Below, piece after piece: positions 23,543-32,951 of a stretch of DNA of 64,000 nt; within the stretch, counting starts at the first letter, position 1, and every line of letters starts with the position of its first letter. The notes under the pieces were generated by a model, which made no database searches, was not told the DNA's origin, and saw only the letters and a list, made by a program, of their open reading frames with translations. The stretch comes from Crossiella sp. CA-258035 (GTDB lineage Bacteria; Actinomycetota; Actinomycetes; Mycobacteriales; Pseudonocardiaceae). Where the stretch lies: contig NZ_CP116413.1 of the NCBI RefSeq assembly GCF_030064675.1, positions 1,954,001 through 2,018,000 on the forward strand, given 5' to 3'. A program made the position numbers and the translations under genes.

Positions 23543-26500
23543 TCAGCCGATCTCGTAGGCCTTCAGCACCGTCTGCTCGACCGTGCGGCTGCCGTCGACG
23601 GCCTTGGCGCGCAGGGACACGAAGCCCTTGGCCGGGTTGCGCACGGTCACCGTCCAGCCTGCCCCGGTCTTGTCGACCTTGGCCTGCTGCCAGGTGGCGC
23701 CCTCGTCGGTCGAGTAGTCCACGGCGAGGCTGGTCGCCTCACCAGGGCCGTCCTGCCGCGGCACGGTGACCGGGATGGCGAAGTCCCGGTCGCCGGGCGC
23801 CAGGTTGCGCAGGTCGACCGGTGGCGCGTACCGCACGCTCAGCAGGGACAGCGGCGCGGTGGCCGCATTGGGCTGCGGGAAGGTCCAGGTGGCGCTGATC
23901 TTCGTCGAGGTGCGCCACCAGGGGGCGTCCCTGGTCACGTCGGCGACCAGGCGGTATCCCTGGGACACGCCCCTGGCGAACACGCCGCGGCCGGGCGCGT
24001 TGTGCCGGCCGATCTCCTGGCCGTTGCCGTCGTAGAGCGTGGTGGTGCCCTTGTCCAGGCTCCAGCCGGGGCCAGCCTCCCTCGGGTGCCCTGCCGCGTC
24101 GGACCACCAGGGCACGATCACGTCGATCTTGTCGTTCTTCGCCCAGGCCCACGGGTGGTCCTTGCCCAGCTCGTTGCTGGTGGTGCCGACGAAGCCGGGG
24201 CCGTTGACCGCCTTGTTCCACTCCTGGCGGTAGGACTTGCCCGCCTCCAGCCGCAGCCTGCCCAGCAGGTGGCCCGACTCCGCCCGGTAGCTCCTGACCG
24301 CCAGCTCCCAGTCGCCGGGGGTGAAGTGCTCGACCCGCTCGGCCGAGGCCACCGCGGCGCTGCTCCACTCCGCGCCGATGCGGCCGACGGGAGTGTCCAC
24401 AGTGGCCTCCACGCTGGGCGGTTCGGTCGCGCCGTAGCCGTAGTAGGCGTTGGTCACCGCGGCCAGGTCGGCCGTCCTGACCTGGTGGTCGAGCTTGGCG
24501 GGAACCTTGCCGGTGGCGGGGAAGGCCAGCTCGTAGCGGTGTTTGCTGGACAGCCGCCAGGTCAGCGACACCGCTGCGCCGGTCTTGGCGTGCTGGACCA
24601 GCTTCGGCCCGTGGCTGCCGTAGAGGACCAGCGCGGGCAGCTCGTCCTGATCCGCCGCGGCTGCCCGGCCGCGCAGGCTCGCCCCGTCGTCGAGGGCGAT
24701 CGCGGCGGCCTTGCCACCGGCGGCCTTGACGTTCGCGACGCGCTGGAGCGCCTCCTGGTAGCTCGTGCCGTTGGGCATGCTGATCACCACGAACTTGCCC
24801 TTGGCGTCCACCTTCGCCAGGTCCGCCGCCGTGCCGCTACCCGCGTGGACCGAGGCCAGCTTGACCTCGAGCGGTTCCTGCGGGGAGCCGAAGGCCCAGC
24901 GTGCGTCCAGTTCGCTCCGCTGCGCGCCCTCGGTGAACAGTTCCAGGCCGGGCTCGGTCAGCTGGGCGGTGTTGGCGTAGCCGAAGGCGGGGGAGCTGAT
25001 CCCGGGGGTGGAGTAGCTGGAGACGTGCGCGAACCGGGGGTCCGCCTGCACGCCGGCGGAGAAGTGCTCGCCGGTGTCCTTGATCCGCAGGCGCATCTGC
25101 GCGAGCACGGTGCCGCCACGCGCGGCCGGTTGGTCAGTGCTGATCTTGACCTGCTTGGCCTGCCGGGCGTCGAAGTTCAGCGCGGTCGCCTTGGTGATCT
25201 TCACTTCGGGATTGGCGAAGGTGGCGACGGAGGGTTCGGCGCCGGGGCGGGGCGTGTGCACCCAGCCCATGACGCTGTAGGTGCCCGGTGGCACGCGGGC
25301 GCCGGTGCCGGGCGCGATGGACAGGTTCAGCCCATCCTGTTGCCGCACCAGGAAGATCTGGCCGTCGGCAGGGGTGGCGGGTGCGCCGTCCTGCCGCAGG
25401 ACCTTGGTGCTGACGTCGTAGTGCTCGCCCTCCTCGTGCGCGCCGACCAGGGAGCGCACGGTGGTGGTGCCGTCGGTGGCGGTGAGCACGCCGCCGTAGC
25501 TGCCCTGGTTGGCCGTGCGCGGGGTCAGCGTGATGGTGACGGCGGCCTGGCCACCAGCGGGGATGGTGAGCGTGTTCGCGGACAGCTTGGCCAGGGCGGC
25601 CGGAGCGGGCGCGCCCGCGGTGTCGGCCAGGTCCAGCTTGAGGTTCAGCGTCAGCGGGGTGCTGCCCGGGTTGGTGTAGGTCACCGTGCGGGTCTGCGTC
25701 GTGGTGCTGGGCCACTTCAGGAAGGCGTTGACCGCGCTGGGCGAGGCCAGCACCTTGGCGGCGACCGCCTTGGCCAGGTCCATCCGGCCGCCGCCGACGG
25801 CGAAGACGCCGTTGCCGGAGACCGGGACCGAGGTGGAGACCAGTGCCGACTTGAGCTGCTCGGCGGTCCAGCCCGGGTGCTGCTGGGCCAGGATGGCCGC
25901 GCCGCCCGTGACGTGCGGGGCGGCCATGGAGGTGCCGGATGCCTTGGTGTAGCGGTCGTTCACCGGTTCGCCCATGGTGGTGCCGGTGGCGCGGGCGGCC
26001 ACGATGTCGCTGCCGGGCGCGGAGATCTCCGGCTTGACCGCCCCGTTGCCTGCCCGCGGTCCCTGGCTGGAGAACTCCGAGCGGCTGCCGGACTTGGTCA
26101 CGCTGCCGACGGTCAGGGCCAGGTCCGCGGCCCCGGGAGAGCCGATCGAGCCGGACGAGCCCGAGTTGCCCGCGGAGATCACGAACAGCGCGTTGTGCTT
26201 GCGGCTCAAGGTGTTCACCGCCTGTGACAGCGGGTCATCGCCGTCGGTGGGGCCGCCGCCGAGGCTCATGTTGATGACCTTGGCCTTGACCTCGGCCGCG
26301 GCCCACTCCATCCCGGCCAGCACGGCGTCGAAGGTGCCCCGGCTGTCGTCGCCGAGCACCTTGCCGATGGCCAGGTCGGCCTCCGGGGCGACGCCCTTGA
26401 GCTTGCCGCCGTCCGCGGCTCCGGTGCCGACCGTGGTGGCGGCGACGTGGGTGCCGTGGCCGTTGCCGTCCTTGACGTTGCCCTTGCCGCTGAAGTCCTT

Positions 26501-27238
26501 GCTGTGCTTGACCTTCCCGGCGAGGTCCGGGTGCGTGTCGTCGACGCCGGTGTCCAGCACGGCCACCGTGACGCCCTTGCCGGTGAACCCGGCCTGCCAC
26601 GCGGCGGGTGCGCCCACCTGCGGCACGCTCTGGTCGAGCGAGGCGGAAACCTTGCCGTTGAGCCAGATCTTGCGCGCGCCACCGGACAATGCGGCTGGAC
26701 CCTGGTGGGTGAGCTCGCGCCAGAAGTCGGTCGCGCTCGCCTTCTTCTCTGCCACCGCGGCCAGTCCCAGTCCGGGCAGCTCGCGCTGGGCGGTCGTGCC
26801 GGGAAGTTCGCGGGACCGGCCGGTGAGACCGCCCTCGGGATACTGCACCAGCAGCGGCACGGTGTCGCTGCGCGCGTCGTCGTAGCCCTGCCGGATCAAG
26901 CCGGTGATGTTGAACAGCTCGCGGTCCAGCAGCCCCTCGGCGACCAGGCGGGTGGCCCGGTCCGGCACCAGGTACCAGTCGGTGCGGCCGTGGCGGGTCA
27001 CCGGGAACTGCTGGAAGGCAAACGGAGTTCCGCCTCGCACCGGGTCGACCGTCAGCCGCCACCGGCCGTCGGCTCGCTGGGTCGCGCGCACCCGGTCCCC
27101 GGTGAGCAGGGTGACCTGGTGCCCGCCGGCGCCGCCCGGCGCGTGCTCCGGTGCGGCGGCGGATGCCGGTGCGACGGTCAGCGTTGCGGCGGTGGCCATG
27201 GTCATCAGACCGGCCAGCGCCCGTGTTCTTCGGTTCAT
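23543..27238 (-). CDS. Secreted S8 family serine peptidase (subtilase 1 of a tandem pair)
   Basis: A 1231-residue exported subtilase. It has a signal peptide (NRRTRALAGLMTMATAATL, cleavage near ASA at 25-27), a propeptide to about residue 200, and a catalytic domain with D229 (VLDTGVD), H261 (GHGTHVA), oxyanion N358 (SAGNSG) and S437 (GTSMAAPH). A very long C-terminal region (about 750 residues) of beta-rich modules follows and ends in VEQTVLKAYEIG. It should act outside the cell on proteins, after removal of its propeptide. ATG 27238 follows an AAGGG match. It is a clear paralog of the next gene, sharing even the last residues, and both stand alone with their own promoter and terminator. Confidence 0.9.
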   Translation of the reverse strand: MNRRTRALAGLMTMATAATLTVAPASAAAPEHAPGGAGGHQVTLLTGDRVRATQRADGRWRLTVDPVRGGTPFAFQQFPVTRHGRTDWYLVPDRATRLVAEGLLDRELFNITGLIRQGYDDARSDTVPLLVQYPEGGLTGRSRELPGTTAQRELPGLGLAAVAEKKASATDFWRELTHQGPAALSGGARKIWLNGKVSASLDQSVPQVGAPAAWQAGFTGKGVTVAVLDTGVDDTHPDLAGKVKHSKDFSGKGNVKDGNGHGTHVAATTVGTGAADGGKLKGVAPEADLAIGKVLGDDSRGTFDAVLAGMEWAAAEVKAKVINMSLGGGPTDGDDPLSQAVNTLSRKHNALFVISAGNSGSSGSIGSPGAADLALTVGSVTKSGSRSEFSSQGPRAGNGAVKPEISAPGSDIVAARATGTTMGEPVNDRYTKASGTSMAAPHVTGGAAILAQQHPGWTAEQLKSALVSTSVPVSGNGVFAVGGGRMDLAKAVAAKVLASPSAVNAFLKWPSTTTQTRTVTYTNPGSTPLTLNLKLDLADTAGAPAPAALAKLSANTLTIPAGGQAAVTITLTPRTANQGSYGGVLTATDGTTTVRSLVGAHEEGEHYDVSTKVLRQDGAPATPADGQIFLVRQQDGLNLSIAPGTGARVPPGTYSVMGWVHTPRPGAEPSVATFANPEVKITKATALNFDARQAKQVKISTDQPAARGGTVLAQMRLRIKDTGEHFSAGVQADPRFAHVSSYSTPGISSPAFGYANTAQLTEPGLELFTEGAQRSELDARWAFGSPQEPLEVKLASVHAGSGTAADLAKVDAKGKFVVISMPNGTSYQEALQRVANVKAAGGKAAAIALDDGASLRGRAAAADQDELPALVLYGSHGPKLVQHAKTGAAVSLTWRLSSKHRYELAFPATGKVPAKLDHQVRTADLAAVTNAYYGYGATEPPSVEATVDTPVGRIGAEWSSAAVASAERVEHFTPGDWELAVRSYRAESGHLLGRLRLEAGKSYRQEWNKAVNGPGFVGTTSNELGKDHPWAWAKNDKIDVIVPWWSDAAGHPREAGPGWSLDKGTTTLYDGNGQEIGRHNAPGRGVFARGVSQGYRLVADVTRDAPWWRTSTKISATWTFPQPNAATAPLSLLSVRYAPPVDLRNLAPGDRDFAIPVTVPRQDGPGEATSLAVDYSTDEGATWQQAKVDKTGAGWTVTVRNPAKGFVSLRAKAVDGSRTVEQTVLKAYEIG

Positions 27239-27300
27239 CGTGGACCCTTCATCAGGAACGGGCATGGCAGCCCGCTCCGTCTGTTGCCGTTGCCCCGAAG

Positions 27301-27332
27301 GTGTTCCGCTTTTTCCTACGACCGGCCGACAA
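27301..27332 (-). promoter_or_regulatory. Conserved upstream block of subtilase 1 (copy in subtilase 2)
   Basis: This 32-nt block, about 60-95 nt upstream of the start, aligns without gaps to 31181-31212 upstream of the paralog, with about three-quarters identity and a shared CTTTTTC core and CCGACAA end. Conservation of non-coding sequence between the two copies suggests a shared promoter or regulator site. Confidence 0.45.
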
Positions 27333-27355
27333 GGCACTGTGGGTTGACACAGAAA

Positions 27356-27383
27356 GGCGGCGCCCCGCTTCCGGGACGCCGCC
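27356..27383 (-). terminator. Terminator of subtilase 2
   Basis: GGCGGCG and CCCG pair with CGGG and CGCCGCC around a CTTC loop, with a single C-A mismatch, 21 nt beyond the stop of the gene at 27405. On the transcribed strand it is followed by a short T-run. Confidence 0.75.
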
Positions 27384-27404
27384 TCCTTCTGCTATCCGAG
27401 CGGA

Positions 27405-30400
27405 TCAGCCGATCTCGTAGGCCTTGAGCACGGTCTGCTCCACCTTGCTGGACCCGTCGGCGGCCTTGGCCCGCAAGGACACGAAGCCCTTGGCCGGGTT
27501 GCGCACCGTCGCCGTCCAGCCCGCCTCGGTCTTGTCCACCTTGGCCTGCTGCCAGGTGGCGCCGTCATCCACCGAGTAGTCCACGCTCAGGCTGTCCGGC
27601 TGGGCCGGGCCGTCCTGCCGCGGCACGGTCACCGGGATGGCGAACTCACGGTCGCCGGGGGCCACGTTGCGCAGGCTCACCGGCGGCGCGAACCGCACGG
27701 TGTACAGCGGCAGCGGCCCGGCCTCCACCCTGGGCGCGGCGAAGGTCCACACCGAGCTGACCTTCGTGGAGGTGGTCCACCACGGCGCGTCCCTGCTGAC
27801 GTCGGACTCCAGCCGGTACTCCTGCGCCCTGGGCCGGACGAACACGCCGCGGCCGGGCAGGTTGTGCCGCGCCACCTCCTGGCCGTCGGCGAACAGCGTC
27901 GTGCTGCCCTTGTCGATCTCCCAGCTCGGGTCGGCCACCCTGGGGTGCCCGGCCGCGTCGGACCACCAGGGCACGGTCACGTCGAGCAGGTCGCCCTTGA
28001 TCCAGGCCCACGGGTGGTTCTCGCCGAGGGTGCTGCTGGTGGTGCCGTGGAACGCGGGCCCGTTGACCGCCTTGTTCCACTCGTGCCGGTAGGACTTGCC
28101 CGCCTCCAGCTTCGCCTTGGCGATCAGGTCGCCGGAGGCGCCCCACCAGCCGCCGACGCTGAGGTCCCAGTTGCCGGGGGTGAAGTACTCGACCCGTTCG
28201 GCGGAGGCCACGCCCTCGGTGAAGCTCTGGGTGCTGATCCAGCCGCTGGGCGTCTGGTAGTAGCCGCCGATGATGGGCGGCTCGTTCCGGCTGTAGCCGT
28301 AGTAGACCGAGGTCACCGTGGCCAGCTCGGCGGGCTTGGCCTGGTACTCCAGCTTGGCCGGGACCTTGCCCGCGGCGGGGTAGGCCAGCTCGTAGCGGAA
28401 CTTGCTGCCCTTGCGCGCGATCAGCGACACCTGGCCGCCGGTCTTGGCGAACTCGGCCAGCTTCGGCCCGTACTGGCCGAAGGCCCGCACCGAGGGCAGC
28501 ACCGCCGGATTCTCCTCCTCGGCGAGCTTGGCTGCCGCGCGGAAGGGCTGCTCGTCGCTGACGTAGAGCCCGGCGACCAGGCCACCGGCCGCCTTGATGT
28601 TGCGGATCCGTTGGTACACCTCGTCATAGGTGGTCTGGCCGGGCAGGCCGATCACCACGAACTTGCCCTTGGCGTCGACCTTGGCCAGCTCCTCCACCGT
28701 GCCGCTGCCCGCGTACACCGACGGCAGCTTGGTGTTCATCGGATCGTCGGCGGAGCCGCGCAGCCAGCCGACGGCCAGCTCCTGGCGTTGCGCGCCTTCG
28801 GTGAACAGCTCCAGCTCCGGCTCCTCCAGCCGGAGGTTGTTGGCGAAGCTGAACGACGGGGAGCTGACCCCTGCGGTGGAATAGGCGGAGAAGTGGGAGA
28901 ACTGCGGGTTGAGGAACCAGCCGAAGCTGTGCGTCTGCCCGGTGTCCTTGATCTGCTGCCGCATCTGCGCCAGCCAGGAACCACCCCGCGCGGCCGCCTG
29001 GTCGGTGCTGACCTTGACCTGCTTGGCCTGCCGGGCGTCGAAGCTCACCGTGGCCGACTTGCTGATCTTCACCACGGGGTTGGCCACCATCGCGATGGTC
29101 GGCTCGCCGTCCGGCCGGGGTGTGGTGATCGAGCCGATCGCGCTGTAGGTGCCGGGCGGCACCCTGGCGCTGCCGCCGGGCGGCATCCGGTAGGCCTCGC
29201 CGTCCTGGTGGCGGGTCAGGGTGACCTGGCCGTTGTCCGCGGTGCCGGGCTTGCCGTCCTGCAACAGGACCTTGGCGGTGACGTCGTAGTGTTCGCCCTC
29301 CTCGTGCGCGCCGACCAGCGAACGCACCGTGGTGGTGCCGTCGGTGGCGGTGAGCACGCCGCCGTAGCTGCCCTGCTTGGCCGCGCGCGGGGTCAGCGTG
29401 AGCGTCACCGAGGCCTGACCGCCGGCGGGCACGGTCACCGAGTTCGCGGACAGCTTGGCCAGGTTCGCCGGAGCCGGCGCGCCCGCGGTGTCGGTCAGGT
29501 CCAGCTTCAGGTTCAGGGTGAGCGGCGCGGTGCCCGGGTTGCTGTAGGTCACCGTGCGGGTCTCTGCCTTGGTGCTGGGCCACTTCAGGAACGCGTTGAC
29601 CACGCTCGGCCCGGCCAGCACCTTGGCCGCAACCGCCTTGCCCAGGTCCATCCGGCCGCCGCCGACGGCGAACACGCCGCTGCCCGCGACCGGGACCGAG
29701 GTGGACACCAGCGCCGACTTCAGCTGCTCGGCGGTCCAGTCCGGGTGCTGCTGGGCCAGGATCGCCACTCCACCGGCCACGTGCGGAGTGGCCATCGAGG
29801 TGCCGGATGCCTTGGTGTAGCGCTCGTTCACCGGCTCACCCATCGCGGTGCCGGTGGCGCGGGCGGCCACGATGTCGCTGCCGGGCGCGGAGATCTCCGG
29901 CTTCACCGCGCCGTCGCCGACGCGCGGACCCTGGCTGGAGAACTCCGAGCGGCTGCCGGACTTGGTCACGCTGCCCACGGTCAGCGCCAGGTCGGCGCTG
30001 GACGGGCTGGACACCGAACCGGGCGAGCCGTAGTTGCCCGCGGCGATCACGAACAGCGCGTTGTGCTTGCGGGTCAACGTGTTCACCGCCTGCGCCATCG
30101 GGTCGCTGCCGTCGGTCGGGCCGCCGCCCAGGCTCATGCTGATGACCTTGGCCTTGACCTCGCCCGCGGCCCACTCCATGCCCGCGATGATGTCGTCGAA
30201 CTGGCCGCTGCCGTTGTCGTTGAGCACCTTGCCGACCGCGAGGTCGGCCTCCGGGGCGACCCCCTTGAACTTGCCGCCCTCGGCCGCGCCCGAGCCCACG
30301 GCGGTCGCGGCCACGTGCGTGCCGTGCCCGTCGCCGTCCTTGACGTTGCCCTTGCCGCTGAAGTCCTTGCTGTGCTTGACCTTCCCGGCCACATCGGGGT

Positions 30401-31109
30401 GCGTGTCGTCGATCCCGGTGTCCAGCACCGCGACCGTGACGCCCTTTCCGGTGAACCCGGCCTGCCAGGCAGCCGGTGCGCCGACCTGCGGCACGCTCTT
30501 GTCCAGCGAGGACTTCACCTTGCCGTTGAGCCAGATCTTGCTGGCCCCACCGGCCAGCGCGGCCGGGCCCTGCTGGGTCAGCTCACGCCAGAACTCGGTC
30601 GCCGCCGCCTTCTGCCCGTCCACCGCGGCCAGGTTCAGGCTGGGCAGCTCACGTTGCGCGGTGACGCCCGGCAGTGCCGCGGCACGGCGGGTGGCCGCGG
30701 CCTCCGGGTACTGCACCAGCAGCGGCAGCACCTTGCTGCGCGCGTCGTCGTAGCCGTGCCGGATCAGGCCGGTGATGTTGAACAGCTCGCGGTCCAGCAG
30801 CCCCTCGGCCAGCAGCCGCTCGGCCCGCTCCGGCACCAGGTACCAGTCGGTCTGGCCCTCACGGGTGACCGGGAACTGCCGGAAGCCGAACGACGTTGAG
30901 CGTTGTGCCGGGTCGACGTTGAGCTGCCAGCCGCCGTCGGCGCGCTGTGCCGCGCGCACCTTGTCGCCGGTGATCAGGGTGACCTGGTGCTGCGTGCCCG
31001 CGCCGGGTGCGGGGGCGGGTGCCGCGGTGGCCTGTGGCGAGACCGCCAGCGTGGCGCTCGCGGTGGCCAGCGCCACCAGCCCGGCCAACGTCCGTGATCT
31101 TCGGTTCAT
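27405..31109 (-). CDS. Secreted S8 family serine peptidase (subtilase 2 of a tandem pair)
   Basis: A 1234-residue paralog of the preceding subtilase. Signal peptide (NRRSRTLAGLVALATASATL, cleavage near ATA at 27-29), propeptide, catalytic residues D230, H262, N359 and S438, and the same long C-terminal region ending VEQTVLKAYEIG. The catalytic domains are nearly identical, whereas the middle of the C-terminal region differs more (for example around the VYYGYSRNEPPIIGGYY segment), which suggests divergence in substrate or surface binding. Extracellular. The pair looks like an old tandem duplication that included the upstream region. Confidence 0.9.
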   Translation of the reverse strand: MNRRSRTLAGLVALATASATLAVSPQATAAPAPAPGAGTQHQVTLITGDKVRAAQRADGGWQLNVDPAQRSTSFGFRQFPVTREGQTDWYLVPERAERLLAEGLLDRELFNITGLIRHGYDDARSKVLPLLVQYPEAAATRRAAALPGVTAQRELPSLNLAAVDGQKAAATEFWRELTQQGPAALAGGASKIWLNGKVKSSLDKSVPQVGAPAAWQAGFTGKGVTVAVLDTGIDDTHPDVAGKVKHSKDFSGKGNVKDGDGHGTHVAATAVGSGAAEGGKFKGVAPEADLAVGKVLNDNGSGQFDDIIAGMEWAAGEVKAKVISMSLGGGPTDGSDPMAQAVNTLTRKHNALFVIAAGNYGSPGSVSSPSSADLALTVGSVTKSGSRSEFSSQGPRVGDGAVKPEISAPGSDIVAARATGTAMGEPVNERYTKASGTSMATPHVAGGVAILAQQHPDWTAEQLKSALVSTSVPVAGSGVFAVGGGRMDLGKAVAAKVLAGPSVVNAFLKWPSTKAETRTVTYSNPGTAPLTLNLKLDLTDTAGAPAPANLAKLSANSVTVPAGGQASVTLTLTPRAAKQGSYGGVLTATDGTTTVRSLVGAHEEGEHYDVTAKVLLQDGKPGTADNGQVTLTRHQDGEAYRMPPGGSARVPPGTYSAIGSITTPRPDGEPTIAMVANPVVKISKSATVSFDARQAKQVKVSTDQAAARGGSWLAQMRQQIKDTGQTHSFGWFLNPQFSHFSAYSTAGVSSPSFSFANNLRLEEPELELFTEGAQRQELAVGWLRGSADDPMNTKLPSVYAGSGTVEELAKVDAKGKFVVIGLPGQTTYDEVYQRIRNIKAAGGLVAGLYVSDEQPFRAAAKLAEEENPAVLPSVRAFGQYGPKLAEFAKTGGQVSLIARKGSKFRYELAYPAAGKVPAKLEYQAKPAELATVTSVYYGYSRNEPPIIGGYYQTPSGWISTQSFTEGVASAERVEYFTPGNWDLSVGGWWGASGDLIAKAKLEAGKSYRHEWNKAVNGPAFHGTTSSTLGENHPWAWIKGDLLDVTVPWWSDAAGHPRVADPSWEIDKGSTTLFADGQEVARHNLPGRGVFVRPRAQEYRLESDVSRDAPWWTTSTKVSSVWTFAAPRVEAGPLPLYTVRFAPPVSLRNVAPGDREFAIPVTVPRQDGPAQPDSLSVDYSVDDGATWQQAKVDKTEAGWTATVRNPAKGFVSLRAKAADGSSKVEQTVLKAYEIG

Positions 31110-31180
31110 CTCGTTGGACCCCTCGGTAGGAACGGGGGCAGGAAGGAAGCCCCTTTTCCTTAGTGGCCGAAACCTGGTGA

Positions 31181-31212
31181 GAGTTCCACTTTTTCGTGCG
31201 ATCCACCGACAA
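31181..31212 (-). promoter_or_regulatory. Conserved upstream block of subtilase 2
   Basis: Gap-free counterpart of 27301-27332, located 72-103 nt upstream of the start codon. It shares GTTCC, CTTTTTC and CCGACAA blocks. Read on the minus strand it starts with TTGTCGG, a possible -35, but the -10 is uncertain. Confidence 0.45.
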
Positions 31213-31223
31213 CGATCGGCGGG

Positions 31224-32027
31224 TCAGACCTCATCCCAGGGAGCGAGCTCGTAGGCCCGGCGGAGCAGATCCATGAGCTCGGCGTCCACCGCGAACTCGA
31301 CCTCGTCGATGCTGCTCAGGGCACGGGCGCCGGTGGGCGCGTTGGTGAAGAAGGCGGCCCGGAAACCGGGCAGCTGAGCCGGTTCGACCGGCCGGTCCAG
31401 CTCGGGCACGCCCAGCTCGGCCAGACCGCGGCGCAGCAGCTGGTAAGCGATGCCGGGCAGCACGGCCGCCGCCGGCCACACCACGTGCTCGCCGTCGAAG
31501 AGGCCGAGGTTCCAGATCGAGCCCTCGCTGAGCCTGCCGCGCTCGTCCAGGAACACCACGTCCTGATAGCCGTCCAGCCGGGCCAGCCGCTGCTGCTGGA
31601 ACAGGCCGAAGGTGCCCACGTGCTTGAACTCCGGCGCGTCCCTGGAGTACCGCGCGGTGCGGGTGCGCAGGGGAGTGGTCACTGGCTCCGGCGCGGGGCG
31701 GATGAGCACCAGCACCCTCGGCTCGATCGGCGCGCCGAGCCCGTCCCAGGTGAGCGCGGCCGGGAAGACGTTGATCCTGGCGCTGACCGGGCCGGACAGG
31801 CCGGAGAGTGCCTGCCGCAGCAGCGCGCGGACCCGGTCGAGGTCCAGGGTGGTGCCGAACAGCGCGCTGGTCGCCGCGCCGAGCCGGGCCAGGTGCAGGT
31901 CGAGGCCGCGCACCCGGCCGTCCACCGCGGTCATGCCGGTGAAGTGGCCGTAGTTGACCGTGGTCGTGGTCAGCAGCTGCTCTACCGTGGCCGGTTGTCC
32001 GTCGATCTCGGCACGCAACACGCTCAT
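31224..32027 (-). CDS. Class IV aminotransferase family protein
   Basis: A 267-residue fold-type IV PLP enzyme related to branched-chain/D-amino acid aminotransferases and aminodeoxychorismate lyase. The PLP lysine is K135 (EFKHVGTFG) and the cofactor glutamate is E168 (RLSEGSIWNLG). The residues around them differ from IlvE and PabC, so the substrate is open. Cytoplasmic. Its ATG lies 10 nt after the stop of the sigma-factor gene on the same strand, suggesting an operon. Confidence 0.8.
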   Translation of the reverse strand: MSVLRAEIDGQPATVEQLLTTTTVNYGHFTGMTAVDGRVRGLDLHLARLGAATSALFGTTLDLDRVRALLRQALSGLSGPVSARINVFPAALTWDGLGAPIEPRVLVLIRPAPEPVTTPLRTRTARYSRDAPEFKHVGTFGLFQQQRLARLDGYQDVVFLDERGRLSEGSIWNLGLFDGEHVVWPAAAVLPGIAYQLLRRGLAELGVPELDRPVEPAQLPGFRAAFFTNAPTGARALSSIDEVEFAVDAELMDLLRRAYELAPWDEV

Positions 32028-32037
32028 GCCGCCGAGA

Positions 32038-32709
32038 TTAGGGCGAGGGGCGCTTCGACCTGGTCAGCAGGGTGCGCAACCGGCTGATCGCCCGGTGCTG
32101 GGCCACCCGCACCGCGCCCGGCGTGGACCCGACCGTGCTGGCGGTCTCCTCGGCGGACAGCCCCACCACCACGCGCAGCACCAGGATCTCCCGCTGCTTC
32201 GGCGGCAGCACGTCCAGCAGCTTGCCCATCTCCGTGGACAGCTCGCGGTAGAGCGCCTGCTGCTCCGGCCCGCCCTCGGTGATCACGGTGTCCGGCACCT
32301 CGGGCACCGGCTCGGAGATGTTGCGCGCGGCGTGCCGGTAGGCGTCGGCCACCTTGTGCCCGGCGATGCCGTAGACGAAGGCCAGGAACGGGCGGCCCTG
32401 CGAGCGGTAGGTGGGCAGCGCGGTCAGCACCGCCAGGCAGACCTCCTGGGCCACGTCGTCGGCGGAGGCGAAGGAACGCTCCTGGCGACCGATCCGGGTG
32501 CGGCAGTAGCGGACCACGATCGGCCGGATGTAGCCGAGCAGCCAGGACACCGACTGCCGGTCCCCCGCGATGGCCGCGGACACCACCCCGTCGAGCTCGG
32601 CGTCCCTGGACTCCGGTCGGACCGGGGTGAAGATGGCGGACGTGCGCTTGGCGATGTCCCGGCGTAGCACCCCACCGAGTCCCCCTAGGGAATGCGCCTG
32701 TGCGGACAC
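32038..32709 (-). CDS. shbA: ShbA/SigD-type RNA polymerase sigma factor
   Basis: A 223-residue group 4 sigma factor. Region 2 includes VRYCRTRIGR and DDVAQEVCLAVLTALPTYRSQGRPFLAFVYGIAGHKVADAYR in overlapping blocks; region 4 carries PPKQREILVLRVVVGLSAEE and TPGAVRVAQHRAISRLR. This matches ShbA of Streptomyces, which controls the principal sigma gene, and SigD of mycobacteria. GTG 32709 follows GAGAGGGG at a longer than usual distance. No anti-sigma gene adjoins. It is divergent from the acyl-CoA dehydrogenase with about 240 nt between. Confidence 0.82.
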   Translation of the reverse strand: MSAQAHSLGGLGGVLRRDIAKRTSAIFTPVRPESRDAELDGVVSAAIAGDRQSVSWLLGYIRPIVVRYCRTRIGRQERSFASADDVAQEVCLAVLTALPTYRSQGRPFLAFVYGIAGHKVADAYRHAARNISEPVPEVPDTVITEGGPEQQALYRELSTEMGKLLDVLPPKQREILVLRVVVGLSAEETASTVGSTPGAVRVAQHRAISRLRTLLTRSKRPSP

Positions 32710-32951
32710 TGTGTCGTCCCCTCTCTAGTCGCCCCAGCCGACACGGATTCCTGCGTTCGGACGAACTCTTGCTTCAACTTTCGACTTGTTCTGTGACGCA
32801 ACGCACGGTGTGACGGGGACGGAGACGGAATGTGATGTCGCCGGGCCAAACCGTTACCTGAATGGCGGTCTTCGGTTGCCCGTTCGGTCGCCCACCGCGA
32901 GTGATCCACTGAGCGGTTCCGCCGGGCAGAACCCCATGTCACGATCGAGGC

